From CAVRXQ01 sp963725215 (GTDB lineage: Bacteria > Actinomycetota > Acidimicrobiia > Acidimicrobiales > Bog-793), in contig CAVRXQ010000002.1 in assembly GCA_963725215.1 (NCBI GenBank), positions 186,001-250,000 on the forward strand: DNA of 64,000 bases. Reading direction: 5' to 3'. Below the pieces are notes generated by a model that was given only the letters and a program-made list of their open reading frames with translations, was not told where the DNA came from and made no database searches. Positions within the stretch are counted from its first letter, which is position 1; each line of letters begins with the position of its first letter. Positions 8,716-16,715 of this stretch are shown here, piece after piece. A program made the translations under genes and the position numbers.

Positions 8716-9071
8716 AGGTAGAGGCCTGTCCCCCCGTCGAGGCGTTCGGTCGCGATCGCCTGGACGTCGCGCTCGCGAAGGATCAGGTACTCCTCGCCTT
8801 GCACCTCGACTTCGAAGCAGTCCTCTTTGTTGAACAGCACTTTGTCTTTGGGCTTCGCCGTGCGGACGTTCGGACCGACCGCCATCACCTCGGCCCAGGT
8901 GAGACGCCTGGTGAGCTGGGCGGTGGCGGGAATCAAGATCCCGGCGCGCGAGCGGCGTTCTCCTTCGGGGTCCGGGAGTTGGACGAGGATGCGGTCGTTC
9001 ACCATCGTCACCGGTTGCTTCACCGGCGCGGAAGGAGGGACTTCGCGGATTCGTCGGGCGTTCACAGCCAC
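8712..9071 (-). CDS. Solitary GroES-family co-chaperonin homologue
   Basis: A Cpn10-type protein: NDRILVQLPDPEGE, RSRAGILIPATAQ and VMAVGPNVRTAKPKDKVLF follow the GroES fold order (N-terminal strand, mobile loop, core), ending in EEYLILRERDVQAI. The form shown has 119 residues. An ATG at 9005 (MVNDRILVQ) would give 97, the usual GroES size, so the extension may be untranslated. No groEL is adjacent and the mobile loop differs from the usual one, so this may be a specialised paralogue. It is translationally coupled to ygfZ by GTGA overlap. Confidence 0.8.
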   Translation of the reverse strand: MAVNARRIREVPPSAPVKQPVTMVNDRILVQLPDPEGERRSRAGILIPATAQLTRRLTWAEVMAVGPNVRTAKPKDKVLFNKEDCFEVEVQGEEYLILRERDVQAIATERLDGGTGLYL

Positions 9072-9195
9072 GTGAAGACCGTATCGCCTCGACTTCCCGG
9101 CTCGACCACCGCGCCGATGAGATCGCTGGCCAAGGCTTTTTCGACGGGCGCGTCGGTGATACTGGAACCCGGAAACGGCGAGTAGAAGGAGGAAC

Positions 9196-9390
9196 GTGAC
9201 GGTCGAACGTTCAGAGCTCTCCTCGATGGCGAAGACGATCGAAGACCTCGCGAAACGCGTCTCGCAGATGGGCGATGCCGCACAGGCGGCGCGCGACGAC
9301 GCGACCGCCCACGAGCTCTACTCCGTCGAGCGGTCCCTCATCGGCGCGACACGCCGCATCGCCCGCATCATCGGGAAGGGGCGCTCTTAA
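9196..9390 (+). CDS. Small conserved-looking protein of unknown function
   Basis: A 64-residue, charged, helix-rich protein without membrane segment or recognisable domain. Its reality rests on a strong ribosome-binding site, AAGGAGGA, just before a GTG at 9196, and on heptad-like spacing of hydrophobic residues around IEDLAKRV, SVERSLIGATRRI and ARIIGK that suggests a coiled coil or helical bundle. It is transcribed away from the GroES-like gene and its end overlaps convergent nth by 23 bases. I do not recognise the family. Confidence 0.7.
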   Translation: MTVERSELSSMAKTIEDLAKRVSQMGDAAQAARDDATAHELYSVERSLIGATRRIARIIGKGRS

Positions 9391-10075
9391 CCCTCCCAAC
9401 GCGGGAATGAGCTGGAGCCGTGTCGAAGGTGCCGGCGCTCGGACAGACGTCTTGCAACACGCAAGAACCGCACAGTGGTTTTCTCGCCGTGCAGGTTTTC
9501 CTCCCGTGCAAGATCAGGCGCAAGCTCATCGCGCCCCACTCGTCCTCGGGCAACAGCGCGCAGAGGTCGCGCTCGACGAGATCGGGATCGTCGGCGTTGC
9601 TCAGGTGAAGCCTTCTCGCCAGCCGGCCGACGTGGGTATCGACCGGCAGACCGGGTAGGCCGAAGGCAACCGATCGCACGACGTTTCCGGTCTTGCGCCC
9701 CACGCCCGGCAACGTCACGAGGTCCTCGAGCGCGGTCGGGACCTCGCCGCCGAAACGTTCGACGAGGCCGGTCGCCATCCCGGCGAGGCTCTTCGCCTTG
9801 GCGTGAAAGAACCCCGTCGTGCGGATGATCTCTTCGAGCTCGGAAATATCGGCACCAGCGAGATCCTCGGGCGTCGGATAGCGCACGAACAGGGTCGGGG
9901 TGACGAGGTTCACGCGCTCATCGGTCGTCTGTGCAGAAAGGATCGTCGCGACGAGCAGTTGGAATGGGTTCTCGTGGTTCAGCGCGCATAGCTGCTTCGC
10001 GCTTCCGGGGAAGGCCTCGGAGAGACGCTCGCTCACGATGCGCGCCCGCGCCTTCGGGGTCAAGATGCGGGCCAC
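9368..10075 (-). CDS. nth: Endonuclease III (DNA glycosylase/AP lyase)
   Basis: A 235-residue base-excision repair enzyme for oxidised pyrimidines. It has the helix-hairpin-helix LPGVGRKTGNVV with catalytic lysine, the catalytic aspartate in PVDTHVGRLARR, and four cysteines spaced C-x6-C-x2-C-x5-C near the C-terminus for a 4Fe-4S cluster. The GTG start at 10075 gives standard family length; the open frame continues further upstream without conserved sequence. Divergent from rlmN. Confidence 0.94.
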   Translation of the reverse strand: MARILTPKARARIVSERLSEAFPGSAKQLCALNHENPFQLLVATILSAQTTDERVNLVTPTLFVRYPTPEDLAGADISELEEIIRTTGFFHAKAKSLAGMATGLVERFGGEVPTALEDLVTLPGVGRKTGNVVRSVAFGLPGLPVDTHVGRLARRLHLSNADDPDLVERDLCALLPEDEWGAMSLRLILHGRKTCTARKPLCGSCVLQDVCPSAGTFDTAPAHSRVGRVKSAPSR

Positions 10076-10165
10076 GCACCGACGGTACCAACGCTTCCTC
10101 GGCCATCGGGCGAACGAGAACACGCCGCTACGCTCGATCGGTGCGAGGCAGGAGATGATCGCCAG

Positions 10166-11230
10166 TTGAGCCGCTACGACTACGACCGCGAGGGCCTCGC
10201 CTCGCTCTTTTCGGACCTGCCGCGATATCGCATCGAACAGATCCGCCGCGCGTTCCTCACCCGCTTCGCCGAGCCCGCAGAGGTGCACGAGGTCCCGGCG
10301 TCTCTGCGGCGGCGTCTCGCCGAATCCCCCGAGCTCGCCGCGTCATTCGAAGTCGCGCGCGACGTCCACACCGACGACGGCGCGACCCGCAAGTGGCTCC
10401 TCAGGCTCAACGACGGTGCGCTGATCGAAACGGTGCTCATGCACCACGAGCGGCACTCGACCGTATGCGTCTCCTCACAGGCCGGGTGCGCGATGGCGTG
10501 CACCTTCTGCGCGACCGGCGACGCCGGTTTCACCCGCCATTTGTCTCGAGGCGAAATCGTCGAACAGGTCGCGCTGGCCGGGCGCGCAGCACGTGCTGGG
10601 GGCCGTCGCCTCGACCACGTGGTGTTCATGGGGATGGGCGAGCCGCTCGCGAACTTCACGAATGTCGAGTCGGCGACGTTGTGCATCGTCGACGAGATCG
10701 GACTCGCCTCCCGACACGTGACGATCTCGACAGTCGGTGTCGTGCCGGGAATCAAGCGGCTCACGGGATTTGACCGCCAAGTCAATCTCGCCGTGTCCTT
10801 GCACGCTGCAAACGACGAGCTGCGCAACACACTCGTCCCGTTGAATCGGCGCTACCCGATCGCCAGACTCGTCGAAGCGTGCAAGGAATATGTCGAGGCG
10901 ACGCACCGGAGGATCTCCCTCGAGTGGGCGCTCATCGACGGCGTGAACGACTCGCCGACCGAGGCAAGAGAGCTCGTCCCGATCGCTCGTGAGTTGCGCG
11001 CCCATGTCAACCTGATCCCGCTCAATCCGACGGAGGGAGGCCTTTCCCGGGGACTTCGCGGCAGCCCGGTCGCGCGGGTGCGACGGTTCCGCGACACCTT
11101 GGTCGCGGCGAACGTCAACGTCACCCTGCGGCGCAGCCGCGGTCGCGAGATCTCGGCGGCGTGCGGCCAGCTCGCCGGGGCCGCGACGGCCGACAATGAC
11201 CCAATCGGGCTCCGCGCTCGGGCCGGCTGA
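10166..11230 (+). CDS. rlmN: 23S rRNA (adenine-2503-C2)/tRNA (adenine-37-C2) methyltransferase
   Basis: A 354-residue radical-SAM methyltransferase. The cluster motif C-x3-C-x2-C is in GCAMACTFC, followed by GEIVEQV and FMGMGEPLAN. A C-terminal cysteine in GREISAACGQ corresponds to the one that forms the protein-RNA adduct. The start is read as TTG at 10166, with GGAGA about 11 bases before it; nearby ATG and GTG codons are out of frame or soon stopped. Length fits RlmN and not a Cfr resistance enzyme, although the two are related. Confidence 0.94.
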   Translation: MSRYDYDREGLASLFSDLPRYRIEQIRRAFLTRFAEPAEVHEVPASLRRRLAESPELAASFEVARDVHTDDGATRKWLLRLNDGALIETVLMHHERHSTVCVSSQAGCAMACTFCATGDAGFTRHLSRGEIVEQVALAGRAARAGGRRLDHVVFMGMGEPLANFTNVESATLCIVDEIGLASRHVTISTVGVVPGIKRLTGFDRQVNLAVSLHAANDELRNTLVPLNRRYPIARLVEACKEYVEATHRRISLEWALIDGVNDSPTEARELVPIARELRAHVNLIPLNPTEGGLSRGLRGSPVARVRRFRDTLVAANVNVTLRRSRGREISAACGQLAGAATADNDPIGLRARAG

Positions 11231-11242
11231 CAGACTGTCCCG

Positions 11243-11608
11243 ATGCCTTCGTCCCTCGCGCACACGAAGTGGTTCCCTTCCAACCAGCCCCAGACGTTGC
11301 AGATCGCGACGGCGCTTTTGTACTGGAACGCGATCTTGGGGTTGATCACCGGGCTCGCGGTCGGAGGGCTCGGCCGCCTTTCGCTGTTGTTGATCGCCGT
11401 GGATGTCGCCGGCGCCTGGGGCATCTCGAACGAAAAGAAGTGGCTCTATTACCTCGCGATCGTCGCGGCTGTGCTCCCGCTCGTCTTGCTGATCGTCGTG
11501 AGCAACATCTTGGCGGCAGGGATCATCTCCTTGCTGTTCCAGATCGCGCTCGTCGCGCTGCTGGTCCATCCCCACAGCCGCGGCTACGTACGCCTCTGGT
11601 ACCGCTGA
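11243..11608 (+). CDS. Small integral membrane protein of unknown function
   Basis: A 121-residue hydrophobic protein with three to four predicted membrane helices: about 20-44, 46-57, 66-88 and 89-108. It starts at ATG 11243, 12 bases after the rlmN stop, and is followed by menG 32 bases later, so it probably belongs to an rlmN-menF transcript. I do not recognise a named family. The even hydrophobic pattern and clean start support a real gene. Confidence 0.72.
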   Translation: MPSSLAHTKWFPSNQPQTLQIATALLYWNAILGLITGLAVGGLGRLSLLLIAVDVAGAWGISNEKKWLYYLAIVAAVLPLVLLIVVSNILAAGIISLLFQIALVALLVHPHSRGYVRLWYR

Positions 11609-11640
11609 GAACGACGGAACGGATTGCGTCGGACGTTCGC

Positions 11641-12396
11641 GTGAACAATGAGTCGAGCGCACTCCCCCGCGGCGAGGAAAAAACCTCCGTGGTCCGCGCG
11701 ATGTTCGACACCATCGCGCCGCGCTATGAGCTGATCAACCGCATCATTGCCTTCGGACTCGATCAGGCTTGGCGACGTCGCACGATCAGCTCCCTCGACC
11801 TCGCGCCGCCCTCGTTCGTCGTCGACCTGGCGTGCGGGACGGGCGACCTCATCCGCATCGCCGAACGTGAGCGGTACAAGGTGGTGGGGATCGACTTCGC
11901 TCTGAACATGCTGCGCTCGACGCACGACATCGCCTCACCGCTCATCGAAGCGGATGCCTCCCGACTTCCGCTCGCCACCGGGGCGGTGGACGGCATTGTG
12001 TCCGGGTTCGCGTTGCGGAACTTCACGGACTTGGACGCGGTGCTGAACGAGATCGCGCGCGTCCTTCGTCCGGTGGGGCGCGTCGCCCTCTTGGAGGTCG
12101 ACGAGCCAGATCACCCTCTGCTTCGTTTCGGCCACCGCATCTGGTTCCGCTTTTTCGTGCCCCGGATCGGAGCTGCGCTCTCCGACGCGGAGGCGTATCG
12201 GTACCTCCCGCGTTCCTTCGCCTACCTTCCCCCACCGCACACGATGACGAAGATGCTCGAAGAAGCGGGGTTCGAACACATCGAACGCTTTCGCCTCCAC
12301 GGCGGAATCGCTCAGCTGATCTGCGCGACCCGGACGGGCGGCACACCGCTTCCCGTCGCGTCACGCCCAAACGTGAAGGACAAGGTCGACCCGTGA
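11641..12396 (+). CDS. menG: Demethylmenaquinone/ubiquinone methyltransferase-type enzyme
   Basis: A 251-residue class I SAM-dependent methyltransferase of the UbiE/MenG family. It shows MFDTIAPRYELINRII at the N-terminus, the SAM loop VVDLACGTGDL, and the UbiE-type signatures SGFALRNFTD and RVLRPVGRVALLEV. It would methylate demethylmenaquinone, the last step of menaquinone synthesis. GTG at 11641 is the best start; sequence before it is not conserved in type. The stop overlaps the next gene as GTGA, and that neighbour is isochorismate synthase, which supports menaquinone rather than ubiquinone. Confidence 0.88.
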   Translation: MNNESSALPRGEEKTSVVRAMFDTIAPRYELINRIIAFGLDQAWRRRTISSLDLAPPSFVVDLACGTGDLIRIAERERYKVVGIDFALNMLRSTHDIASPLIEADASRLPLATGAVDGIVSGFALRNFTDLDAVLNEIARVLRPVGRVALLEVDEPDHPLLRFGHRIWFRFFVPRIGAALSDAEAYRYLPRSFAYLPPPHTMTKMLEEAGFEHIERFRLHGGIAQLICATRTGGTPLPVASRPNVKDKVDP

Positions 12397-13670
12397 GCAC
12401 AGCGATGGTCGTCGGTTCAGAACGACGTCCGATCGATGCCTCGTCGCTTTCGGCAACCGTCCGTTCCGTCGAAACCGGGGTCGGCGAGCGCATCCGCCGG
12501 CTCGCCGAAAGACGCGGCTACCTCGTCGAACACAAACACGGTGCCCGTTACGGAATCGGGGTCGCGGTGCGCCTCGTCGCCTCCGACGGGTTCGCCGAGG
12601 GAACCCAAGCCCGTGACAGCCTTCGCCAGCTCTCGACGATCCCGGGAGCGACGGCCGCGAACCTGGTCGCGTTCTCGTCCCTCCCGTTCTCGGCCCGACA
12701 TCGCGGAGAGCTGATCGTGCCAACGGTCACCCTCGTGAATAACGGCACCGACGAATCGGTGATCTGCGTATCCGGCGACCGAGAGTTCGATCTCGAGCGC
12801 TTCTTCGACACGCTCGACGACTCCCCGCCTCCACAAAGTCCCGACCAATTCGACGTCGGTTTTTCCGAGACCCGCGACGACTACCTGCGGCGAGTGACGG
12901 AGGCGAAGGTCGCGATCGCCTCTGGAGGGTTCGAAAAGGTCGTCCTCGCCCGCAAATGCGTCGTTCGGGCCAACGCGCCGTATCGAATCGAACCCCTCGT
13001 ATCCACGCTGAGGACCGAGCAGCCGAACACCGCGTTGTTCGCGGTCGACGGCTTCATCGGCGCCTCACCGGAGCTCCTCGTTGAACGGCGCGGGGCGAAA
13101 GTCACGTCGACGCCGCTCGCTGGGACGGTTCCCCGCTCCGATGACCAAATAGAGAACGCGGGATGGATCGCCGAGCTGACGAGCTCGGAAAAAGAGCGCT
13201 TCGAGCACAGAGTGGTCGTCGAAGAGATCGAAAAGATCCTCACCGCCTGCGGCGCGAATCTCGAGGCCCCGAACGCTCCCGAGCCGCTCGAACTGGCCAA
13301 CGTCACGCATCTCGCGACTCTCATCACGGGAACCCTCGACGGCGCGGACTCGTGGCGGCCGAGCGCGCTCGAACTCGCCTGCGCACTCCACCCGACTCCG
13401 GCGATCGCCGGTTCACCACGGGAAAGCGCGCTTGGGTACCTCGCGCGCACCGAGCCTTTCGATCGCGGCCGATACGGCGGACCGGTGGGATACGTCGACG
13501 CGAACGGCGACGGCGCGTGGTGGATCGGCATCCGCGCCGCGACCATCACCGGCGAAGAGGCGGTGCTCTGCGCGGGTGGTGGCATCGTCGCCGGCTCGGA
13601 CCCCGAGGCCGAGTTCGCCGAGACCGTGGCGAAGTTCGCCGCCTTGTTGCCGCTCCTCACCAGGTCCTAA
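12393..13670 (+). CDS. menF: Isochorismate synthase (menaquinone pathway)
   Basis: A 425-residue chorismate-utilising enzyme. The C-terminal half has the family signatures VAIASGGFEKVVLARK, FIGASPELLVER, the PLAGTVPR segment, ALHPTPAIAGSPRE and WWIGIRAATI. The strong AGSP-type C-terminal motif and pairing with menG favour isochorismate synthase over anthranilate or salicylate synthase. It converts chorismate to isochorismate for menaquinone. The N-terminal 150 residues are more variable, as usual. GTG start overlaps the menG stop. Confidence 0.9.
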   Translation: MSTAMVVGSERRPIDASSLSATVRSVETGVGERIRRLAERRGYLVEHKHGARYGIGVAVRLVASDGFAEGTQARDSLRQLSTIPGATAANLVAFSSLPFSARHRGELIVPTVTLVNNGTDESVICVSGDREFDLERFFDTLDDSPPPQSPDQFDVGFSETRDDYLRRVTEAKVAIASGGFEKVVLARKCVVRANAPYRIEPLVSTLRTEQPNTALFAVDGFIGASPELLVERRGAKVTSTPLAGTVPRSDDQIENAGWIAELTSSEKERFEHRVVVEEIEKILTACGANLEAPNAPEPLELANVTHLATLITGTLDGADSWRPSALELACALHPTPAIAGSPRESALGYLARTEPFDRGRYGGPVGYVDANGDGAWWIGIRAATITGEEAVLCAGGGIVAGSDPEAEFAETVAKFAALLPLLTRS

Positions 13671-13685
13671 GGCGCCCTACGCCTT

Positions 13686-15014
13686 TCAGACCGCGGCGGC
13701 CTCGAACTGCTCCTCTTCGGTCGAGCCGCTCAGCGCGAGCGTCGAGGAGGCACCCTTTGTGAGCGCCGACATCACCTCGTCGAAGTAGCCGGCGCCGACC
13801 TCGCGCTGGTGACGGGTGGCCGAGTACCCGTCGTCCTCGAGCGCGAACTCCTTTTCCTGCAGCTCGACGTACGCGCTCATCCCGCGACGCGCATAGCCGT
13901 GCGCCAGTTCGAACATCGAAGCGTTCAGCGCGTGCCATCCGGCGAGGGTGACGAACTGGAAGCGATAACCCATCGCCGCCAGTTCACGCTGGAACTTGGC
14001 GATCGTGGCGTCGTCGAGGTTCCGCTTCCAGTTGAACGAAGGCGAGCAGTTGTAGGCGAGGATTTGGTCCGGGAATTCGTGCTTCACCGCCTCAGCGAAG
14101 AACTTCGCCTCTTCGAGATCTGGCGTCGACGTCTCGCACCACAACAGATCCGAATGCGGCGCGTAGGCGAGCGCCCTTGCGATAGCCGCTTGCATGCCCT
14201 TGCGCACGACAAAAAAGCCTTCTGCCGTGCGCTCGCCAGTGAGGAACGGTCGGTCCCGCTCGTCGACGTCGCTCATGATCAACGAGGCGCCTAGTGAGTC
14301 GGTGCGTGCGACGATCAGACTCGAAACGCCCATCACGTCGGCCGCGAGGCGCGCCGCGTCGAGGGTGCGGATGTGTTGGGTGGTCGGGACGAGCACCTTC
14401 CCGCCCATGTGCCCGCACTTCTTCTCTGAAGACAACTGGTCCTCGAAGTGCACGCCGGCCGCGCCGGCCTCGATCATCTGCTTCATCAGCTCGAAGGCGT
14501 TGAGCGCGCCGCCGAATCCCGCTTCGGCGTCGGCGACGATCGGCACCAGCCAGTCGGTGACCTCCCCACCGCGGCTCTCGGACCATTCGATCTGATCGGC
14601 GCGTCGAAGCGCATTGTTGATCCTCCGCACGACAGCAGGGACGCTGTTCGACGCGTAGAGGCTCTGGTCGGGATAGACGTGCTCTGAGAGGTTCGCGTCG
14701 GCGGCGACCTGCCAACCCGACAGGTAGATCGCGCGCAGGCCCGCCTTCACCATCTCGACGGCCTGGCCACCGCTCAAGGCGCCGAGCGCGTGGACGAAGT
14801 CCTCGGCGTGCAAGAGCCGCCAGAGGTCGTTCGCCCCCTTCTCGGCGATCGAATACGAGACGCCGACAGAGCCGCGCAAACGGACGACGTCGGCCGCGTC
14901 ATACGAGCGCTCGACCCCAGACCAGCGCGGGTCGCGCGCCCAACGGTTCTCGAGCTCGGCGACCTGGTCGTCGAAGCTCAATCGGCGGGGCTGGTCGAAT
15001 CGTCGCATCGTCAT
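13686..15014 (-). CDS. aceA: Isocitrate lyase
   Basis: A 442-residue isocitrate lyase, splitting isocitrate to glyoxylate and succinate. The catalytic cysteine C200 lies in the signature KKCGHMGGK, followed by LVPTTQHIRTLDAARLA and LAYNCSPSFNW. The ATG at 15014 is preceded by AAAGGA; a second ATG six bases on is possible. It lies 38 bases downstream of aceB on the same strand, forming a glyoxylate-shunt operon probably controlled by the divergent ramB. Confidence 0.97.
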   Translation of the reverse strand: MTMRRFDQPRRLSFDDQVAELENRWARDPRWSGVERSYDAADVVRLRGSVGVSYSIAEKGANDLWRLLHAEDFVHALGALSGGQAVEMVKAGLRAIYLSGWQVAADANLSEHVYPDQSLYASNSVPAVVRRINNALRRADQIEWSESRGGEVTDWLVPIVADAEAGFGGALNAFELMKQMIEAGAAGVHFEDQLSSEKKCGHMGGKVLVPTTQHIRTLDAARLAADVMGVSSLIVARTDSLGASLIMSDVDERDRPFLTGERTAEGFFVVRKGMQAAIARALAYAPHSDLLWCETSTPDLEEAKFFAEAVKHEFPDQILAYNCSPSFNWKRNLDDATIAKFQRELAAMGYRFQFVTLAGWHALNASMFELAHGYARRGMSAYVELQEKEFALEDDGYSATRHQREVGAGYFDEVMSALTKGASSTLALSGSTEEEQFEAAAV

Positions 15015-15052
15015 TGCCGATCCGTCCTTTCGTTTGGGATACGAGGCGCGGC

Positions 15053-16618
15053 TCATGCCAGACGCTCGTACGCGGGCAGGGTGAGAAAGTCGATGAACTC
15101 GTCGGACAGCGCGACCTGCTCGAACAACGACCGCGCGGTGGCGACGGTTGGTTCGGGCGCGCCTTCCTTGATCGCGGCGCGGGCGTGTTCGTCGAGCGCC
15201 GCTTCGACGAGGGCGGGCGTGACGGGGGTCCCGTCCGCCAAGACCACTCCGTGGTGGACCCACTGCCAGATCTGTGCCCGGGAGATCTCCGCCGTCGCGG
15301 CGTCCTCCATCAGGTCGTCGATCGCCGCCGCGCCGGTGCCCCCGAGCCAGGAGACGAGGTAGCGAAGTCCGACCGAGACGTTCGTCTCGAGGCCCTGGCG
15401 CGTCACACCGTCTGGTTCACGGTGCACGGCGAGGAGGTCAGGAGCGCCGACCTCGACGTCGTCGCGCAGCCGCTCCAGCTGGTTCGGGTTCGCCCCCAAG
15501 ACGGCGTCGAACTCCGCCAACGCCGTCGGCACGAGATCGGGGTGCGCGACCCAAGTGCCGTCGAATCCGTCACCGGCCTCGCGTCTTTTGTCGTCGGCGA
15601 CCTTTTCGAGAGCGCGGGCGGTGACGTCGGGCTTCTTGCGATTCGGGATGAACGCCGCCATACCGCCGATCGCGTGCGCGCCGCGCGCGTGGCACGTCTT
15701 CACCAACAGATCCGTGTACGCGCGCATGAACGGCACCGTCATCGTGACGGTCGCCCGATCAGGCAGGACGAAGGCGGGATCGGCGTGGAATCGCTTCGCG
15801 ACCGAGAAGATGTAGTCCCACCTGCCGGCGTTCAATCCACAGATGTGGTCCTTCAGCTCGTAGAGGATCTCGTCCATCTCGAACGCGGCGGTGATCGTCT
15901 CGATCAGCACGGTGACGCGCACGCTGCCGCGCGCGATCCCGAGCACGTCCTCGCAATGGGAGAGGACCTCGCTCCACAGTCGGGCTTCCTCGTGCGACTC
16001 GAGCTTTGCCAGGTACAGGTACGGGCCAAAGCCGCGCAGCATCGACTCCGTCGCGTTGTGGAACAGATAAAGCCCCGCGTCGAACAGGCTCGCCGAGATC
16101 GGCTCGCCGTCGACACGGAAATGCCGCTCTCCGAGGTGCCATCCGCGGGGGCGCACGACCAAAGTCGCCGGGTGCGGGCCGACCCGGTAGGTACGCTCGG
16201 GGGTCTCGAGCTCGATCCTGCCTCGCACCGCGTCGACGAGGTTTCGCTGGCCCCCGATGACGTTCGGCCACGTCGGGGAGTTCGCGTCCTCGAAGTCGGC
16301 CATGAAGACCTTCGCGCCGGAGTTCAGCGCGTTGATCATCATCTTGCGGTCAACGGGTCCGGTGATCTCCACCCGCCGATCGATCAGCGGCTTCGGTGCC
16401 TCCGGCACCCGCCAGTCGGCCGATCGGATCGACGCCGTGTCCGCCCGGAAGTCCGGCCGCTCCCCGGCGTCGACGCGCGCCTGACGCTTCTTCCTCGCCG
16501 CCAGCAGATCCCGCCGGCGCCCGTCGTATCTTTCATGCAGCGAGGCGAGGAAGCTCTTCGCGTCCGCCGTCAGCACTTCGTCGGCCTGCGGGTGGTCCTC
16601 GAAGGTAACGGTCGTCAT
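15053..16618 (-). CDS. aceB: Malate synthase A
   Basis: A 521-residue malate synthase of the shorter A type, condensing glyoxylate with acetyl-CoA. It shows FMADFEDANSPTW, RPRGWHLGERHFRVDGEP and the C-terminal FLTLPAYERL typical of AceB. Many actinobacteria use the larger G type instead; here the A type is paired with isocitrate lyase. The ATG at 16618 is only about 11 bases from a predicted transcription start and lacks a ribosome-binding site, so the mRNA is nearly leaderless. Confidence 0.96.
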   Translation of the reverse strand: MTTVTFEDHPQADEVLTADAKSFLASLHERYDGRRRDLLAARKKRQARVDAGERPDFRADTASIRSADWRVPEAPKPLIDRRVEITGPVDRKMMINALNSGAKVFMADFEDANSPTWPNVIGGQRNLVDAVRGRIELETPERTYRVGPHPATLVVRPRGWHLGERHFRVDGEPISASLFDAGLYLFHNATESMLRGFGPYLYLAKLESHEEARLWSEVLSHCEDVLGIARGSVRVTVLIETITAAFEMDEILYELKDHICGLNAGRWDYIFSVAKRFHADPAFVLPDRATVTMTVPFMRAYTDLLVKTCHARGAHAIGGMAAFIPNRKKPDVTARALEKVADDKRREAGDGFDGTWVAHPDLVPTALAEFDAVLGANPNQLERLRDDVEVGAPDLLAVHREPDGVTRQGLETNVSVGLRYLVSWLGGTGAAAIDDLMEDAATAEISRAQIWQWVHHGVVLADGTPVTPALVEAALDEHARAAIKEGAPEPTVATARSLFEQVALSDEFIDFLTLPAYERLA

Positions 16619-16635
16619 CGCATCATCACAGTCCG

Positions 16636-16664
16636 ATTATGCGAATTTTTGTGATTCATGTCAC
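16636..16664 (-). promoter_or_regulatory. Predicted aceBA promoter
   Basis: On the minus strand GTGACA (16664-16659) and CATAAT (16641-16636) each match five of six consensus bases, with an ideal 17-base spacer. Transcription would begin about 11 bases before the aceB ATG. The direct repeat at 16640-16655 covers the -10 and spacer, placing a regulator where it would block polymerase. Confidence 0.65.
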
Positions 16665-16706
16665 ACGAAGTTCAGAGCTGCTTGTCAATCTGTGAATTTC
16701 TGCGAT
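16640..16706. promoter_or_regulatory. Paired direct-repeat operators, probable RamB sites
   Basis: Two 16-base copies, TGCGAATTTTTGTGAT (16640-16655) and TGTGAATTTCTGCGAT (16691-16706), agree at 13 positions as TGYGAATTTYTGYGAT. Each contains two TGYGA units ten bases apart, one helical turn. The first copy overlaps the aceBA -10, the second overlaps the ramB -10. The arrangement suggests one regulator controlling both divergent promoters; the adjacent RamB-type gene is the obvious candidate (inference). Confidence 0.65.
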
Positions 16707-16709
16707 ACT
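16682..16709 (+). promoter_or_regulatory. Predicted leaderless ramB promoter
   Basis: TTGTCA (16682-16687) and GATACT (16704-16709) are separated by 16 bases. The -10 ends six bases before the ATG at 16716, so the transcript should start at the initiation codon. The second operator copy overlaps the -10, consistent with autoregulation. Confidence 0.6.
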
Positions 16710-16715
16710 TTACCA

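Noticed and set aside
10475..11662. A 395-residue minus-strand frame across rlmN and the small membrane gene
   Set aside because: It crosses two supported genes and has no domain; antisense shadow.
15014..16654. A 546-residue plus-strand frame opposite aceB
   Set aside because: It is the shadow of the malate synthase gene; composition is arginine- and aspartate-rich with no domain, and aceB is unmistakable.
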